DNA from: Symbiodinium natans
Lineage: Eukaryota > Sar > Dinophyceae > Suessiales > Symbiodiniaceae
DNA: 64,000 bases
Assembly: GCA_905221605.1 (NCBI GenBank)
Contig: CAJNDS010002557.1
Span: forward strand, 1,145,897 to 1,209,896
Reading direction: 5' to 3'
How positions within the stretch are numbered: position 1 is the stretch's first letter; each line of letters starts with the position of its first letter. Below the pieces are notes generated by a model that was given only the letters and a program-made list of their open reading frames with translations, did no database searches and was not told the DNA's origin. Made by a program: the position numbers and the translations under genes. Of the stretch, positions 54,101 through 63,395 are shown piece after piece.

Positions 54101-56123
54101 TAGGGTTTAGGGTTTAGGGAGTGGGTTCTGGGGTCTAGGGTTCAGGCCTTTGGGGCTTCAAGGTTTGGCCCATGCAGAGTTGCCGCTCAAAAGCCTCCAA
54201 CCAAGAGCCCTCCGCCAATCCTTTCACGCCAAACCCTAAACCCTAAACCCTAAACCCTAAACCCTAAGCCCTAAACCCTAAACCCTAAACCCTTCTGTTC
54301 TGGAAGGTCGACTTCAACGAGTGGGACGCCCTGATCCGGGTCATCTTCTCCCGGCGGCGGAAGACGCTGCGCCGCCAGTTTCGTAAACTGCCGGGGGGCC
54401 CACGCACTCCCATGGGTTGAGGGTTTTAGGAGAATCAACCCTGAACTCCAAACCCCAAACCCTAAACCTTAAACCCTAAACCCCTAAACCCAAGAATTCG
54501 CAGGGTTCCATTTTGGGAGTAGGACCGAGCTGCAAAGCCAAGGTTATTTCCGGCTTGGAGACTTGGTGGGGCTTAGGGCTTAGGGGTTTAGGGTTTCGGG
54601 TTTAGGGTTTAGGGTTTTGGGTTTAGGGTTTGGCGTCTGGGGTGGGGCTCATGTGCTGTGGCTTCGGGGCTTAGCTGCGAACCTCCGTTCAAGGGCGCAG
54701 TTTCTGCTTTCGCCCAGGATCTATCCACGAAGCCCCCTACAGGGTGTAGGGTTTAGGGTTTAGGGTTTCGGGTTTAGGGTTTAGGGTTTAGGGTTTTGGG
54801 GTTTAGGGTTTGGGGTTTAGGGCTTGGGAGCCCGGCCACACGAGAAGTCTCCGTCCGAATGAAGAGCCACAGGATGCGCAAGAGAGAGGCCTCAGAGTAT
54901 GGGGCCCACCCCCACCCAATACGTGGGCCCTACCACCATGTTGACTTTATCTGGGAGCTTCTTTTGAACCCTAAACCCCAAACCCTTAATCCTATAAGCC
55001 CTAAACCCTAGAAACCCTAAACCCTAAACCGGATACCCGAACCCTTAAAGCCTGGACACCTATCATGTGGGGGGCGTCCGGAGGTCCACCCTGTCTTTGC
55101 TGGAGCAGAACTACAAGCGCCCCGGCTCTGCGTTTCGGGTTGAGGGCTTCGGGCTCAAGCGTTTAGGGTTTGGGGTTTGGGGTTTAGGGTTTAGGGTTTA
55201 GGGTGCCGTTTAGGTCTTTATGCAAAGTGCAGAGTGTCTTGGTGTTTAGGTGCGACAAGCCTTAGGGCCTACTGATAGGGGTTCGAGCTTCGCGGCCAGG
55301 CACATGTCAGTGTGAGCAATTTAGTGTTTAGCCTATAGCTTGGCCAGCGAAGCTCCTAAAATCCTACACCCTAAACCCTAAGCCCTAAACCCTAAACCCT
55401 AAATACACCACAAACCCCAAGCACAGAATTGACGGGAGCCCTGAACTGAGGATGTGGTGCTCGCTGTCAGGGACAAAGCCCTCCACGACGCCCTTCCCGG
55501 ATCTTGTCCGCGAGGCCTGAGTAATTACCTAAAAGCCACTGAGGTTTTAGGGTCTAGGGTTTGGGGTTTAGGGTTTAGGGTTTAGGGCATTCAGGGACGC
55601 AAGCTTGGCGGTTGGTTGTAGGGTTTTGGCTTCAGGGTTGGGAGGGGGGGGGGGGGCAAGAACACAAACCCATGGATGGCATGGCATACTTGCGACAGGA
55701 CCACATGCCAGGTGCTGTATGTCCATATTACGGTAGCTTGTCTGATTAAGTTCCTGAACCCCTAAACCCTAAACCCTAAACCCTAAACCCTAAACCCAGA
55801 ATACATGGAAGTGACCTCCAACCTCATTTCTCAAGAGCCGTAGCACAAAGATCCTGCTCTCATCGCCGACCAAAAGAGGCCCGAAGCCCGTCTCGTCATT
55901 CATTGCCCTGGCCCCTTTAGGGTTTAGGGTTTAGGGTTTAGGGTTTAGGGTTATTTAGGGTTTAATTAGGGTTTAGGGTTTGGGGTTTAGGGTTTAGGGT
56001 TTAGAGTTTAGAGTTTAGAGTTTAGGGGTTTACGTTGCTTTCCGTGGCATACAGGTCCTCGAAGAGGAAGGCATGCTTCGCGAGCGCGCGTTCGCGATGG
56101 AGCTCGAGGCAGAGTTGCGCTAA
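40589..56123 (+). CDS. DIM1: DIM1/KsgA-type rRNA adenine dimethyltransferase, 17 exons
   Basis: Exons: 40589-40652, 40887-40939, 41178-41192, 41382-41435, 43311-43346, 43680-43724, 44880-44935, 46320-46328, 46844-46912, 48057-48082, 51353-51398, 51914-51986, 52808-52858, 54307-54389, 55084-55138, 55451-55486, 56055-56123. All phases agree; the sum is 840 nt, TAA included. In order they give GQHILHN, GIVQKIINAAKVQPS, VGCGTGELTVQLL (SAM-binding motif I), IDLEERMV, VVGDAL, SNLPYKISAP (catalytic NLPY), AILMLQRS, VRLFDVKPGSFIPSP, STVVRLEP, VDFNEWDALIRVIFSRRRKT (the DIM1-specific signature), LLEQNYK and EGMLRERAFAMELEAELR. DIM1 dimethylates two adjacent adenines near the 3' end of 18S rRNA in nucleolar pre-ribosomes. 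Donors: 10 GC, 4 GT, 2 GA; acceptors AG|G in 16 of 17. The start exon is not fixed. Least certain: the 9-nt exon and the 3' end of 51353-51398. Confidence 0.85.
41436..43310. other. DIM1 intron 4 with poly-C/poly-G pair
   Basis: A GC-AG intron. It starts with TTTAGGG/TTCAGGG variants (41450-41540) and ends with CCCTAAA (43252-43283). The middle is unique and includes a C run of about 40 nt (42150-42189) and a G run of about 21 nt (42227-42247) that could pair. A long minus-strand open frame (42075-42749) runs through these homopolymers and has no recognisable domain; I do not call it. Confidence 0.5.
44006..45133. repeat. 162-bp inverted repeat around DIM1 exon 7
   Basis: Left arm 44006-44167 and right arm 44972-45133 are reverse complements over 162 bp with, by eye, two mismatches. 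Both are built of CCCTATAAA/TTTATAGGG nonamer variants in the same irregular order, so this is a true inverted duplication and not chance repeat similarity. The 804-bp spacer holds a long CCCTAAA array and exon 7. Confidence 0.85.
44256..44646. repeat. Longest CCCTAAA array
   Basis: About 55 CCCTAAA units with three short interruptions (near 44370, 44504 and 44636), in intron 6 of the DIM1 gene, inside the spacer of the inverted repeat. It is interstitial: unique exons lie on both sides, so it is not a chromosome end. Confidence 0.95.
45813..45891. mobile_element. MITE-like element, family F copy 1
   Basis: Contains GAAAATAAGGGACCCCCCAA, then CAAATAGTAGCATTCCC and AATATTAGGTACCCCC. Matches the element at 46717-46801 in order. 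Sits in DIM1 intron 7. Confidence 0.45.
46717..46801. mobile_element. MITE-like element, family F copy 2
   Basis: Ends AAATAGGGGACCCC and GGTATCCCCTAATATT are imperfect inverted repeats. It lies in DIM1 intron 8, about 40 bp before the acceptor of exon 9. Confidence 0.55.
48265..50640. repeat. 688-bp tandem array in DIM1 intron 10
   Basis: About 3.5 head-to-tail units of 688 bp. The two central units (roughly 48,950-50,325) differ at only a few sites (for example CAGTGACG versus CAGTTACG); the first and last units are diverged and truncated. Open frames up to 159 codons occur on both strands and repeat with the unit. None has a domain I recognise, and I could not match the unit to a tRNA, 5S, snRNA or spliced-leader gene. 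A retained repeated gene fragment or satellite is most likely. Confidence 0.85.
51001..51051 (+). CDS. Unassigned candidate exon inside DIM1 intron 10
   Basis: Acceptor TTCGTTGCAG|, donor CGCGAG|GTTTGAG, 51 nt, reading LIKGLNALNRCHTRFRE in phase 0. It looks coding, but the DIM1 alignment needs no residues here and the neighbouring exons join without it in phase 1. It may be an alternative exon or belong to another transcript. Confidence 0.3.
53045..53300. repeat. TTTATAGGG nonamer array
   Basis: About 22 units of the nonamer GGGTTTATA with a few GTA variants, in DIM1 intron 13. The open frame of Gly-Phe-Ile triplets across it is a repeat artefact. Confidence 0.9.
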
Positions 56124-56331
56124 CTATGAACCCTACACTACTGGGTGTAGGGTTTTAGGTTTTGGGTTTAGGGTTTGGGGTTTAGGGTTTAGGGTTTAGG
56201 GTTTGCAAACCTTAACCCCAAGCCCTGAACCCTAAACCCCAAAGCCGTAAAACCCTAAACCCTAACCCCAACCCTAAACCCCTACACCCCCATGATCCTC
56301 ATGAGTTGTGGGACAAGCTTCGGCTTCACAG
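56124..56331. other. 3' flank of DIM1
   Basis: TTTAGGG then CCCTAAA variants directly after the DIM1 stop; the 3' UTR must lie within or end before them. No polyadenylation signal recognised. Confidence 0.4.
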
Positions 56332-56415
56332 TGTAACCCAAGCAAACTATTGGAGGAGCTGGGCCAGCTGACCCCCGCCTCTTCTGTAGCCACTGATGGT
56401 TCCGCAGAAACTTAA
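56332..56415 (+). CDS. Candidate terminal exon, unknown protein
   Basis: After acceptor GGCTTCACAG|: 27 codons to TAA, reading CNPSKLLEELGQLTPASSVA then TDGSAET. Strong protein-like composition. It lies only 209 bp after the DIM1 stop, so it may belong to a short separate gene or an alternative end. Family not recognised. Confidence 0.45.
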   Translation, partial: CNPSKLLEELGQLTPASSVATDGSAET

Positions 56416-56642
56416 AGCTTTTGGGTAGGGTTTAGGGTTAGGGTTTAAGGTTTAGGGTTTATGGTTTAGGGTTAGGGTGTCGGCCTGAGAGGATGAGGCA
56501 CCCAAAAAGCGCAGAGTGGGCAGCAGGAGCTAGCCTTGTGAAGAAAAGTAGTTGCATTCGAGGGCTGGTCGAAATCGTAGGCCTGAAGCGATTGATCCCT
56601 AAGCCTCTACACCCTAAACCCATTGTAGTGTATTCCTTGCAG

Positions 56643-56767
56643 TTCATGGTACCATGATGAAGATCAACCCCCATACTGCCCTTACCTGTCAAAGCTGCCT
56701 GCAGGCAGCACCCCAAGAAACGAGTCTTCGCGGAAATTCGGTGTCGTTTAGGGCTTCTAGGCTTTAG
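56643..56767 (+). CDS. Candidate terminal exon, unknown protein
   Basis: After acceptor CCTTGCAG| one frame stays open 40 codons to TAG, reading HGTMMKINPHTALTCQSCLQ then AAPQETSLRGNSVSF. Family not recognised. Confidence 0.4.
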
Positions 56768-56950
56768 GGCTTGGCACTGGAAGGGCTTAGAGTAGAGGCT
56801 TATGCAAAGAGTATAACTACCTACCTGTAATTCTGCTTGTGCAGTTTTCGACGGAGGTTATCCTTAGGTGGCACTATATTTGGTACACTTGTTCTGGTGG
56901 CTGCTTCATACCAGGGCTACCTAAGATCCTAACCCTGACACTGGCACCTA

Positions 56951-57056
56951 CTTGGTAGCCCAGTGGTACCCTTTTTCCCTTTTTGTTGGGCTCAAGGTTC
57001 CCTAACCCAGCCCAACAAAGGGTGCCCTCATTGCAATGTAGTTACTGGGCTGCCAA
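56951..57056. mobile_element. Introner-family 1 element, free copy
   Basis: Left end CTTGGTAGCCCAGTGGTACC; right end GTTACTGGGCTGCCAAG is its inverted partner. It matches the intron-forming element at 3497-3623 along its length. I see no clear target duplication. Confidence 0.65.
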
Positions 57057-57340
57057 GTCTGGCGGTAGATGAGCTATGGTGCATTGGCCTTCAGTGTAGG
57101 GAAGTTCTGACCGATACGGTCTGACCGAAACCGTCTGACAGAAGGCGTGTTTTTCTTATTGAAAGTTTCACTGCTTTTGAGCTTCGACAGGCATTTGCAA
57201 GCCCATGCAAATTGCAGATTCGAAGTCCGAGGTTCTTGCAGTCAACCGCTTGCAGATTCTGTCTATTTGTCCTAAACCCTAAACCCTAAACCCTAAACCC
57301 TAAACCCTAGGTTTTTGGCCACGAATGTTTTGCTGTTCAG

Positions 57341-57415
57341 GACCTCCATTTGCTGCTGAGAGCCTTCAATCGAAAAGGCAAGGGCCGACCCCTCCGAATC
57401 CCGAAGCCCCTATAA
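57341..57415 (+). CDS. Candidate terminal exon, basic C-terminus
   Basis: After acceptor TGCTGTTCAG|G: 24 codons to TAA, reading DLHLLLRAFNRKGKGRPLRI then PKPL. Upstream CCCTAAA tract at 57273-57308. Strong composition; family unknown. Confidence 0.5.
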   Translation, partial: DLHLLLRAFNRKGKGRPLRIPKPL

Positions 57416-57545
57416 ACCCTAAACCCCTAAACCCTAAACCCTAAACCCCAAACCCTTAGCCCTAAGCCCTAAGCCCTAAATCTAAAGTCTAAACCCTAAA
57501 TAGCGCCAAGACCATGGGTGCAAGGTCATGTCAGGTTTGGGTGCG

Positions 57546-57586
<41 letters not shown>

Positions 57587-58310
57587 CGACCCTGAAACCT
57601 CGGGTTTGGGGTGTAGGGTTTGGGGTTTCCGGTATGGGGGAAGAGAAACCCTTCGCCCCCCGAAACCCTAACAAGGCCAAATCCCGCCAGCCTGAAGCTC
57701 CAACAACTTGGTCAAACCTTCGACAGCCAAGGCTTTCTTAAGCCCGACAACCCTTACACCTGAATTTCGGTACGGCTTAAGTTGAGGGTCTCGGCCGGTG
57801 TGCTTTGTTTCAATCACTGATGCCCCGGACAGGCATCCATTTCGCCAACGTGCATCAAGGCATGGTGTGGGGGACGGGGGGAGGGCCAAGGACCGGTGAT
57901 CCAGAAATGCTTGAATTCCCTCACCTCCCTCTGCCCGGAAACTGTTGAGGCTTTCAGGGTCTAGGCTTGTGGCTTGCAAAGACCAAGATCTCTTAAAGCG
58001 TAAACCCTCAACCTTCAGCCCTTTTGTTGGACGTTCGGCGTGAAGGTCGGATTTGATGGGACATGTGTTCTGCGTGCATTCGTAAACCCGAAGCCCTTAA
58101 GCCCGTAAGCCGCGCCGAAGCTCTTAAGCAGTGCGCTTTAAAGGCGGCTTAGGGTTGAGGGTTTAGGGTTGAGGGTTGAGGGTTGAGGGTTTAGGGTTCC
58201 AAGGCGGCCAAGTCGCCTTTGAGTGGGTTCCAGGTAGGGGTTCGAGAGCAAACCGGGGACCCCAAACCCAAAACCCTCAACCCCACAAACCCCAAACCCT
58301 AAACCCACAG
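57416..58310. other. Repeats, 40-nt G run and unassigned sequence
   Basis: CCCTAAA variants, then a pure G run at about 57547-57586. From 57700 to 58080 the DNA is unique; a minus-strand frame (57979-57668, 103 codons) is open but unrecognised. TTTAGGG/TTGAGGG variants at 58150-58200. Confidence 0.35.
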
Positions 58311-58397
58311 CTGTACCTACAGAAGGAGGCCAGAGGTGATATATTCACAGCATTCCAAAGGACAGTCGTTGGTTTCTTTAATCTTTGCAGTTCCTGA
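58311..58397 (+). CDS. Candidate terminal exon, unknown protein
   Basis: After acceptor ACCCACAG|: 28 codons to TGA, reading LYLQKEARGDIFTAFQRTVV then GFFNLCSS. CCCTAAA-type repeats upstream. Strong composition; family unknown. Confidence 0.5.
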   Translation: MYLQKEARGDIFTAFQRTVVGFFNLCSS

Positions 58398-59082
58398 ACA
58401 GCTGAGCCGTAAGCCCCAAGTCATGGACGCTTGCACCCCCAAGCCACCGTTCTGCACGCCTAGTTTCTTGAAGCTGGATGAGGGTTTCGGCACACCAAAA
58501 CAGATATGCAGCCACTGAAGCGCAACGCGGTCAGACAGCTGTTGGAGAAGAATTGTCGACCAGCTTTCGCAAGAATGCTCGGCAGTGTGCAACCTGCAGA
58601 GACAGGTGATGACTACGTTCATGACATCATTCAGCCTGTTCAATCAAACCTTGAGCATTTCCACCATGTGGTGTTGTCCCAAACAGCTCTATTGAGCAAG
58701 TATCTTCGGCGTTACTCTCATCAAGCGGGTTCATGTGTAGCTTGGAATTGTCGAGAGCCTTTCAACGCTGTCCATAATGGATCTTGCGAAAACACCGCAG
58801 CACCCCCCGCACCTCCTTAAACCTTGTTGATTCAACTCGTAGGGGTGTGGTTCAGAGTGTCGTCCTCTTAGAAGCCGTCTGAAGAATGATTAAGGGTTGG
58901 GGGGTTGAGCACATTCGATTCGGGTTTAGGGTTTCTGGTTGGGGTTCATGGTCCGTTCCTACACCTAAGGGCAAAGGGCTTGCAGGTTTCATCAGACGTC
59001 GTTTATGCCTCATAAGGAAGTGTGTGGGTTTAGGGTTTTAGGTCCAGGCTTGTGTTCCTGCCTCGGAAACCGTTTTTTGCAG
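58398..59082. other. Unique sequence with open frames, no gene assigned
   Basis: 58506-58820 (+) has a 104-codon frame from ATG, and two other frames are also open here. One short match (LLEKNCR) resembles the DIM1 motif LLEKNYR, but the true DIM1 exon for that motif is at 55084-55138. Nothing assignable. Confidence 0.3.
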
Positions 59083-59132
59083 AGATCTTGGCAATCGGCC
59101 CGGGAGCTCACCCCATGCACTCAAAGTGCTGA
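59083..59132 (+). CDS. Candidate short terminal exon
   Basis: After acceptor TTTTTTGCAG|A (excellent pyrimidine tract) reads ILAIGPGAHPMHSKC then TGA. A competing frame is also open, so assignment is tentative. Confidence 0.35.
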
Positions 59133-59241
59133 AGCCCTAGTTTTGGGTTTAGGGTTTCGGGTTTAGGGTTTCGGGTTTAGGGCCTAGGGGGTTTAGGGTT
59201 GACCTTTTTCCCCCCAAACTCTAAACCAGCTGTATTTACAG

Positions 59242-59360
59242 AACCCTGCATTGAAGGTCGCGGTGTCCGGACGGTACCGCCCAAAGCCTCAATCCTAGAC
59301 GCCTACACGCCGAAACCCCAAGGGCCCGACGACCATGATGCTCTTGATGACGGCTTGGAG
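59242..59360 (+). CDS. Candidate exon, unknown protein
   Basis: Acceptor GTATTTACAG|A, donor TTGGAG|GCC. Reads PCIEGRGVRTVPPKASILDA then YTPKPQGPDDHDALDDGLE. TTTAGGG follows. Good composition; family unknown. Confidence 0.45.
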
Positions 59361-60335
59361 GCCTACAGTTTAGGGTTTAGGGTTTAAGGCTCATAGGGTT
59401 TAGGGTTCAAGCGTTGTTCGGGCTCTGTTTTGGGTAGTAATTGGAGTGGTCCCATGACGGGGTTGAGCCCGCTTTGTTTTTTTTTTTTCGGCGGGAAGGC
59501 TCTTGAGCACGTGGAGGAATTCCATGCAGGCATCAGCGTTTTAGGGTTAAGGGTTTAGGGTGTTGGGCTTAGGGTTAGGGTTTAGGGTTCGGGTGTTTGG
59601 GCCCGGACACAATGTGGCTGAATCCTCAACCCTACAACGAAAGCCCGCCAAACTCTGAGCTGCCTCCTTTACGGCCCCCGAACCCCCACCACTCCGACCT
59701 CCCAAACCCCAGAGCCCGAACAAAACCTACACCGATAGCCCGCAACCCCCTAAACCCTCAAATCCTAAACCCAGAACCCCAGCCCCAAGCCCTTAACCCC
59801 AAGCAGATCCTACAGCCAAGAACCCAACTCCCTGAAGCCTAAAGACCCCACAACGCCGTAAACCCTTAAAACCACGAATCCTATAGGGTTTAGGGAACCG
59901 TCGGTAGGCCGACTTCGCACCGCTTTCCCTGCAGAAGCATCGGGGCCGTGGGCCCAGAAGCAGTTGCGGGTCTAGGGTTTAGGGGGTTCGAGTATCGGGG
60001 TTTAGGGTTTATATGGGTTAGGGGTGTAGGCTTTCGAAAGTTTGAGGGCTTGTTTCTGGCTAGCTTTTGAGGGAATCGGGCTTGAGGGTTTCGACGGATT
60101 GCGACTCAGGTAGGACTCAGAGGGGTTGAGAATGTAGGGGAAAGGGTTGAGAGTTTTAGGCTGAGGGCTGCAGGACTCGGGGTAGCTGCTTTGCTGCTTT
60201 TGGCTGAGGACAACAGATTCTTGCGGCTTGCGTGGAGCCCTCTTGATCCCAACTAGGCTACAACAAGCCGGCAGATTAGCCCAAACCTGGCTCCCGTGTA
60301 CGTTGCGCCACCCACCCATGGAATAGAATCCGGCC

Positions 60336-60728
60336 ATGGCCATGCTGCGGTGGCGAAATCCGTGCTTGCGGCTTTGGCGGCCTCACCCACTGCCGACGTT
60401 CCGCACGTTGGCCCGTGCATCGTCGGCCTCCAATCACGGACAGGGGCAGCAGAAGTGCCAACATCCACAAACGTCGGTCGACGACTGGGTCGAAGTTGCG
60501 GACCCGCAAGGTTCCGGAAAGAAGTACTGGTGGAACCGCGCGACGAACCAGACGACTCCGCTTGGCTCGGCCCGCCCGGGAACCGTTCTGGCGAAGTTGC
60601 AGGCGTTCAAGGACGAGGTTGCTCGGGACATTCATAGAAAGCAGCGCACCAGGATCATCGTCGGCGACGGAGGATACTATGGCTTCGGGGGCGGCGGCGG
60701 CGACAGCGGCGGAGGAAGCGGGGCCTAG
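60336..60728 (+). CDS. WW-domain protein with mitochondrial-type leader, intronless
   Basis: 130 codons, ATG 60336 to TAG, uninterrupted. Residues 1-32 (MAMLRWRNPCLRLWRPHPLP..) are Arg-rich without acids, as in mitochondrial targeting peptides. Residues 49-75 form a WW-type domain: W at 50 in DDWVEVADP, then KKYWWNRATNQTTP; the usual second signature Trp (QWxxP) is replaced by Thr, so ligand binding may be altered. A short helical basic stretch and a Gly/Ser-rich tail follow. The gene contains no repeats and no introner, in contrast to its neighbours. WW domains bind proline-rich motifs; the partner is unknown. Confidence 0.75.
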   Translation: MAMLRWRNPCLRLWRPHPLPTFRTLARASSASNHGQGQQKCQHPQTSVDDWVEVADPQGSGKKYWWNRATNQTTPLGSARPGTVLAKLQAFKDEVARDIHRKQRTRIIVGDGGYYGFGGGGGDSGGGSGA

Positions 60729-61415
60729 AGAAGTGAGGCACGAACGGTGCCGAACCCCCTAAAAACCCCCCACATGCAAGTAATCACCCTAAATCCTCTA
60801 GACCCTACAAGTAGAGCTCATTTTCCCTTAGCCCGAAACGCGGCACCTGCCCCCCGGGGCGATGAGAGACTCCGACAAGTTTGAATTGCAGGGGTGACAA
60901 AAGCTCGCGCTAATGTGGCGGCATTTGGTGAAGAGTCGTTTCTTCAGGTTGTGGGCTTTACCTCTTTCTATAGAATCAGAAGAATGAAGTGTGCAACGGG
61001 CTGTTCAGGGTTTCAGGCTCCTGCTGAAGCAGGGGTGAGCTGCGGACCGTTTCCTGCAACTTGAAAAACCAGATCTGGTGGGCAATCAGTGATCCCACAT
61101 AGCCACAAGTAGACACAACACCGTTTTTGCAACGGCGTGCGTTTCACAATGGCAAAAAGGATGAAGCACCCTTAAACCACATGGACAGCAAGGAAAGCCG
61201 ACAGTCCACTGTGCAGCATTGATTGAAGCAGACGTGCGGGATCCACGTGGAGCGAACATCTCTTATACTCAATCCTCGGCCATGCTGCTCACAGAGGCAC
61301 ACGTACTTGCAGAGCATGCCATCGCCAAATTGCTTTTGAAACCGTTTAGGGTTTAGGGTTTAGGGTTTCGGGTTTAGGGTTTAGGGTTTAGGGTTTAGGG
61401 TTTGCTGGGCCCCAG
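60729..61415. other. 3' flank of WW gene
   Basis: Unique sequence to about 61340, nearly free of telomere-like repeats, then a TTTAGGG tract (61345-61403). No further exon convinces me. Confidence 0.4.
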
Positions 61416-61519
61416 ATTCTCTTGTGGATTCTGCTGATGCTTTTGGTGGAACCTTCGAACCAGAGATGGCAAGGTTTTTTCCCAGAGAAGGAGCCTATGG
61501 AGTGTCCCCCCTAGCATAG
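61416..61519 (+). CDS. Candidate terminal exon, unknown protein
   Basis: After acceptor GGGCCCCAG|A: 33 codons to TAG, reading SLVDSADAFGGTFEPEMARF then FPREGAYGVSPLA. TTTAGGG on both sides. Strong composition; family unknown. Confidence 0.5.
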
Positions 61520-62216
61520 GTATCAGGTTTAGGGTTTAGGGTTGTGGGTTTAGGGTTTAGGGTATCACCGCCAGAGTTGGGAAGCAAGTAGAAGTGGAAT
61601 GTTCCATTGCCTGTCTGCAGACTGCTTGCAAAACCGCCCCTCTGAACCCCAACCCTAAAACCCTAAACCCCTTAAACCCTGAACCCTCAAGCCCAAACCC
61701 TAAACCCTAAACCCTACGCCCTCGGGGAATGGAAAGCTGAAAGCTGTAGACTGAGGTGCCCAGAGATCTTCCGCAGCAGGACACAGCTGGCTTGCCTGCA
61801 TGTCAACTCCATGTCCTTTGGGTTGTAGGATTTAGGGTTTAGGGTTTATTTAGGGTTTAGGGTTGAGGGTTGAGGGTTTAGGGTTTAGGGTTTAGGGTTT
61901 AGGGTTTAGCCCCTAACTCGAAGCCACGGTGTGTAGGGTTCAGGTACCCTGAACATACGGGGGTGCAGTAGATCAGGGTACGGCCCCAGAATGGGCCCAC
62001 ATGTTTTCGAAAACTGAGCATGCACGCTTCGAGGCCTTTGAATCAGAGCCTCTCAATTGGTGTGTTGGGCTTACTCGTAAAGCCCTCAACCCGAAAACCT
62101 TAAGTCATGTCTTGCTGGCACCTAAACCCTAAACCCGAAACCCTAAGCCCTGAACCCTGAGCCCGAAGCCCTAAGCCCTAAACCCTAAACCCTCAACCCT
62201 AACCCCTCGGGATCAG

Positions 62217-62279
62217 CTTAAGCAGGAAGCGTATGCATTTCAATTCGACACCTGCTGTCAAAGGCACCCCAAATCCAAG
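62217..62279 (+). CDS. Candidate exon, unknown protein
   Basis: Acceptor GGGATCAG|, donor TCCAAG|GTCGCC, 21 whole codons: LKQEAYAFQFDTCCQRHPKS K. CCCTAAA upstream, TTTAGGG downstream. A further possible exon at about 62440-62475 (after GTGTTTTCAG|) reads KKHQVLDPVRQ. Confidence 0.45.
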
Positions 62280-63395
62280 GTCGCCCCAAAAAGGTACCCC
62301 AAGGCTTAATGGAGGGTTCAGGGTTTAGGGTTTAGGGTTAGGGTGTAGGGTTTAGGGTTTAGGGCTTAGGGCTTTAGGGCTTTAGGGCTTTAGGGTTTAG
62401 GGTTGGCTCTCCAAAAGGCCAGAAGAAGCCTGTGTTTTCAGCAAAAAGCATCAGGTTCTCGACCCGGTCAGACAGGTCAACACCGCAAACACAAACCCTG
62501 AATACAATTCCGTGTAGGGTTTAGGGTTTAGGGTTTCAGGGTTTAGGGTTTAGGGTTTAGGGTTATTGCATCGGCTTTGTGTCCGGGATCTTGACCGGGT
62601 TTTGGGCGATTGTTTTTTTTTTCTTTTTGACAGGGGGAGCCACAGTCTGGTTTTTCGTGCCTTATGGGCCTCCCTGGGCCCTCCGCTGTTGGGAGCCTTT
62701 TGGAGAAAAGGCCGCCTTTCAAGGTTTTTCTGGGGCGGCCTCCCACGAATGTGAGGGGGCCAGTTTGTACTTTAGGGCACCACCTTCTTGGACGTTCCCC
62801 GGACTTAGAGGCGGTCTTATCCCTTATTCTCTTTTATCACGGGTTTAGGGTTTAGGGGTTTAGGGGTTTCGGGGTTTAGGGGTTTAGGGGTTTAGGGTTT
62901 AGGGTTCAGAGTTTATAGAAATTGTATAGGGTTTGGGTCCCGATAACGTTTTGAGCAAAAGTTTTGAGCGAAACGTTTTGAGCGAAACTATCTGGTTTAG
63001 AACCTAATGTATTGTTTTTTTGGGGCCTTCCGGCCATGGCTGGCCTCCAGAGAGGCCCAGAGGTTTAAGTAAAGTGAGCTTTAGACCTCCCAGGCGCCAG
63101 GCGCTGTGGATGAATGTGCTTAAACTCTGCTTGTCAGCTGTTTAGACAAACAACCTGGGAGAATTCAGAATCTTGCCACATAGAGTTTCCATTTATCTTG
63201 TCTTGAGGGTTTAGGGTTTAGGGCCTAGGGTTTAGGGGTCAAGCTTAACAAAACTGAAAGCCCTGTATCTTGTTGTCCCCCGCTCACTCTGGGACCTTTA
63301 GACGAGGGAGGCTGGCACCCTTCTTCCCTGCTGGGTTTGGGGTGAGGCCGTGAACCTGCAGGCGCCAATTCTTGGGAATAGCTTAGTCCTTGCGA
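62280..63395. other. Repeats and unassigned sequence near the right end
   Basis: TTTAGGG tracts at 62317-62405, 62515-62562 and 62840-62910. The frames open at 62566-62855 include a T run and have no domain. From 62950 to 63390 the DNA is unique with no gene I can name. Confidence 0.35.

Larger units (their letters stand above)
61..63230. repeat. Dispersed telomere-like TTTAGGG/CCCTAAA repeats
   Basis: The heptamer and its variants occur in dozens of tracts in both orientations over most of the window, absent mainly from the RCC1-repeat gene, the satellites, the LTR element, the 688-bp array, the WW gene and the AT-rich pieces. Larger pure tracts beyond those already listed: 15965-16125, 17150-17230, 17340-17530, 17641-17712, 23915-24017, 24478-24583, 30205-30313, 51815-51897, 52022-52166, 53395-53490, 53855-53925. 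They are interstitial and, where genes could be assembled, mostly intronic. Confidence 0.95.

Noticed and set aside
58506-58820. DIM1 exon, from the match LLEKNCR
   Set aside because: The flanking residues do not fit the family, and a phase-consistent exon with LLEQNYK exists at 55084-55138.
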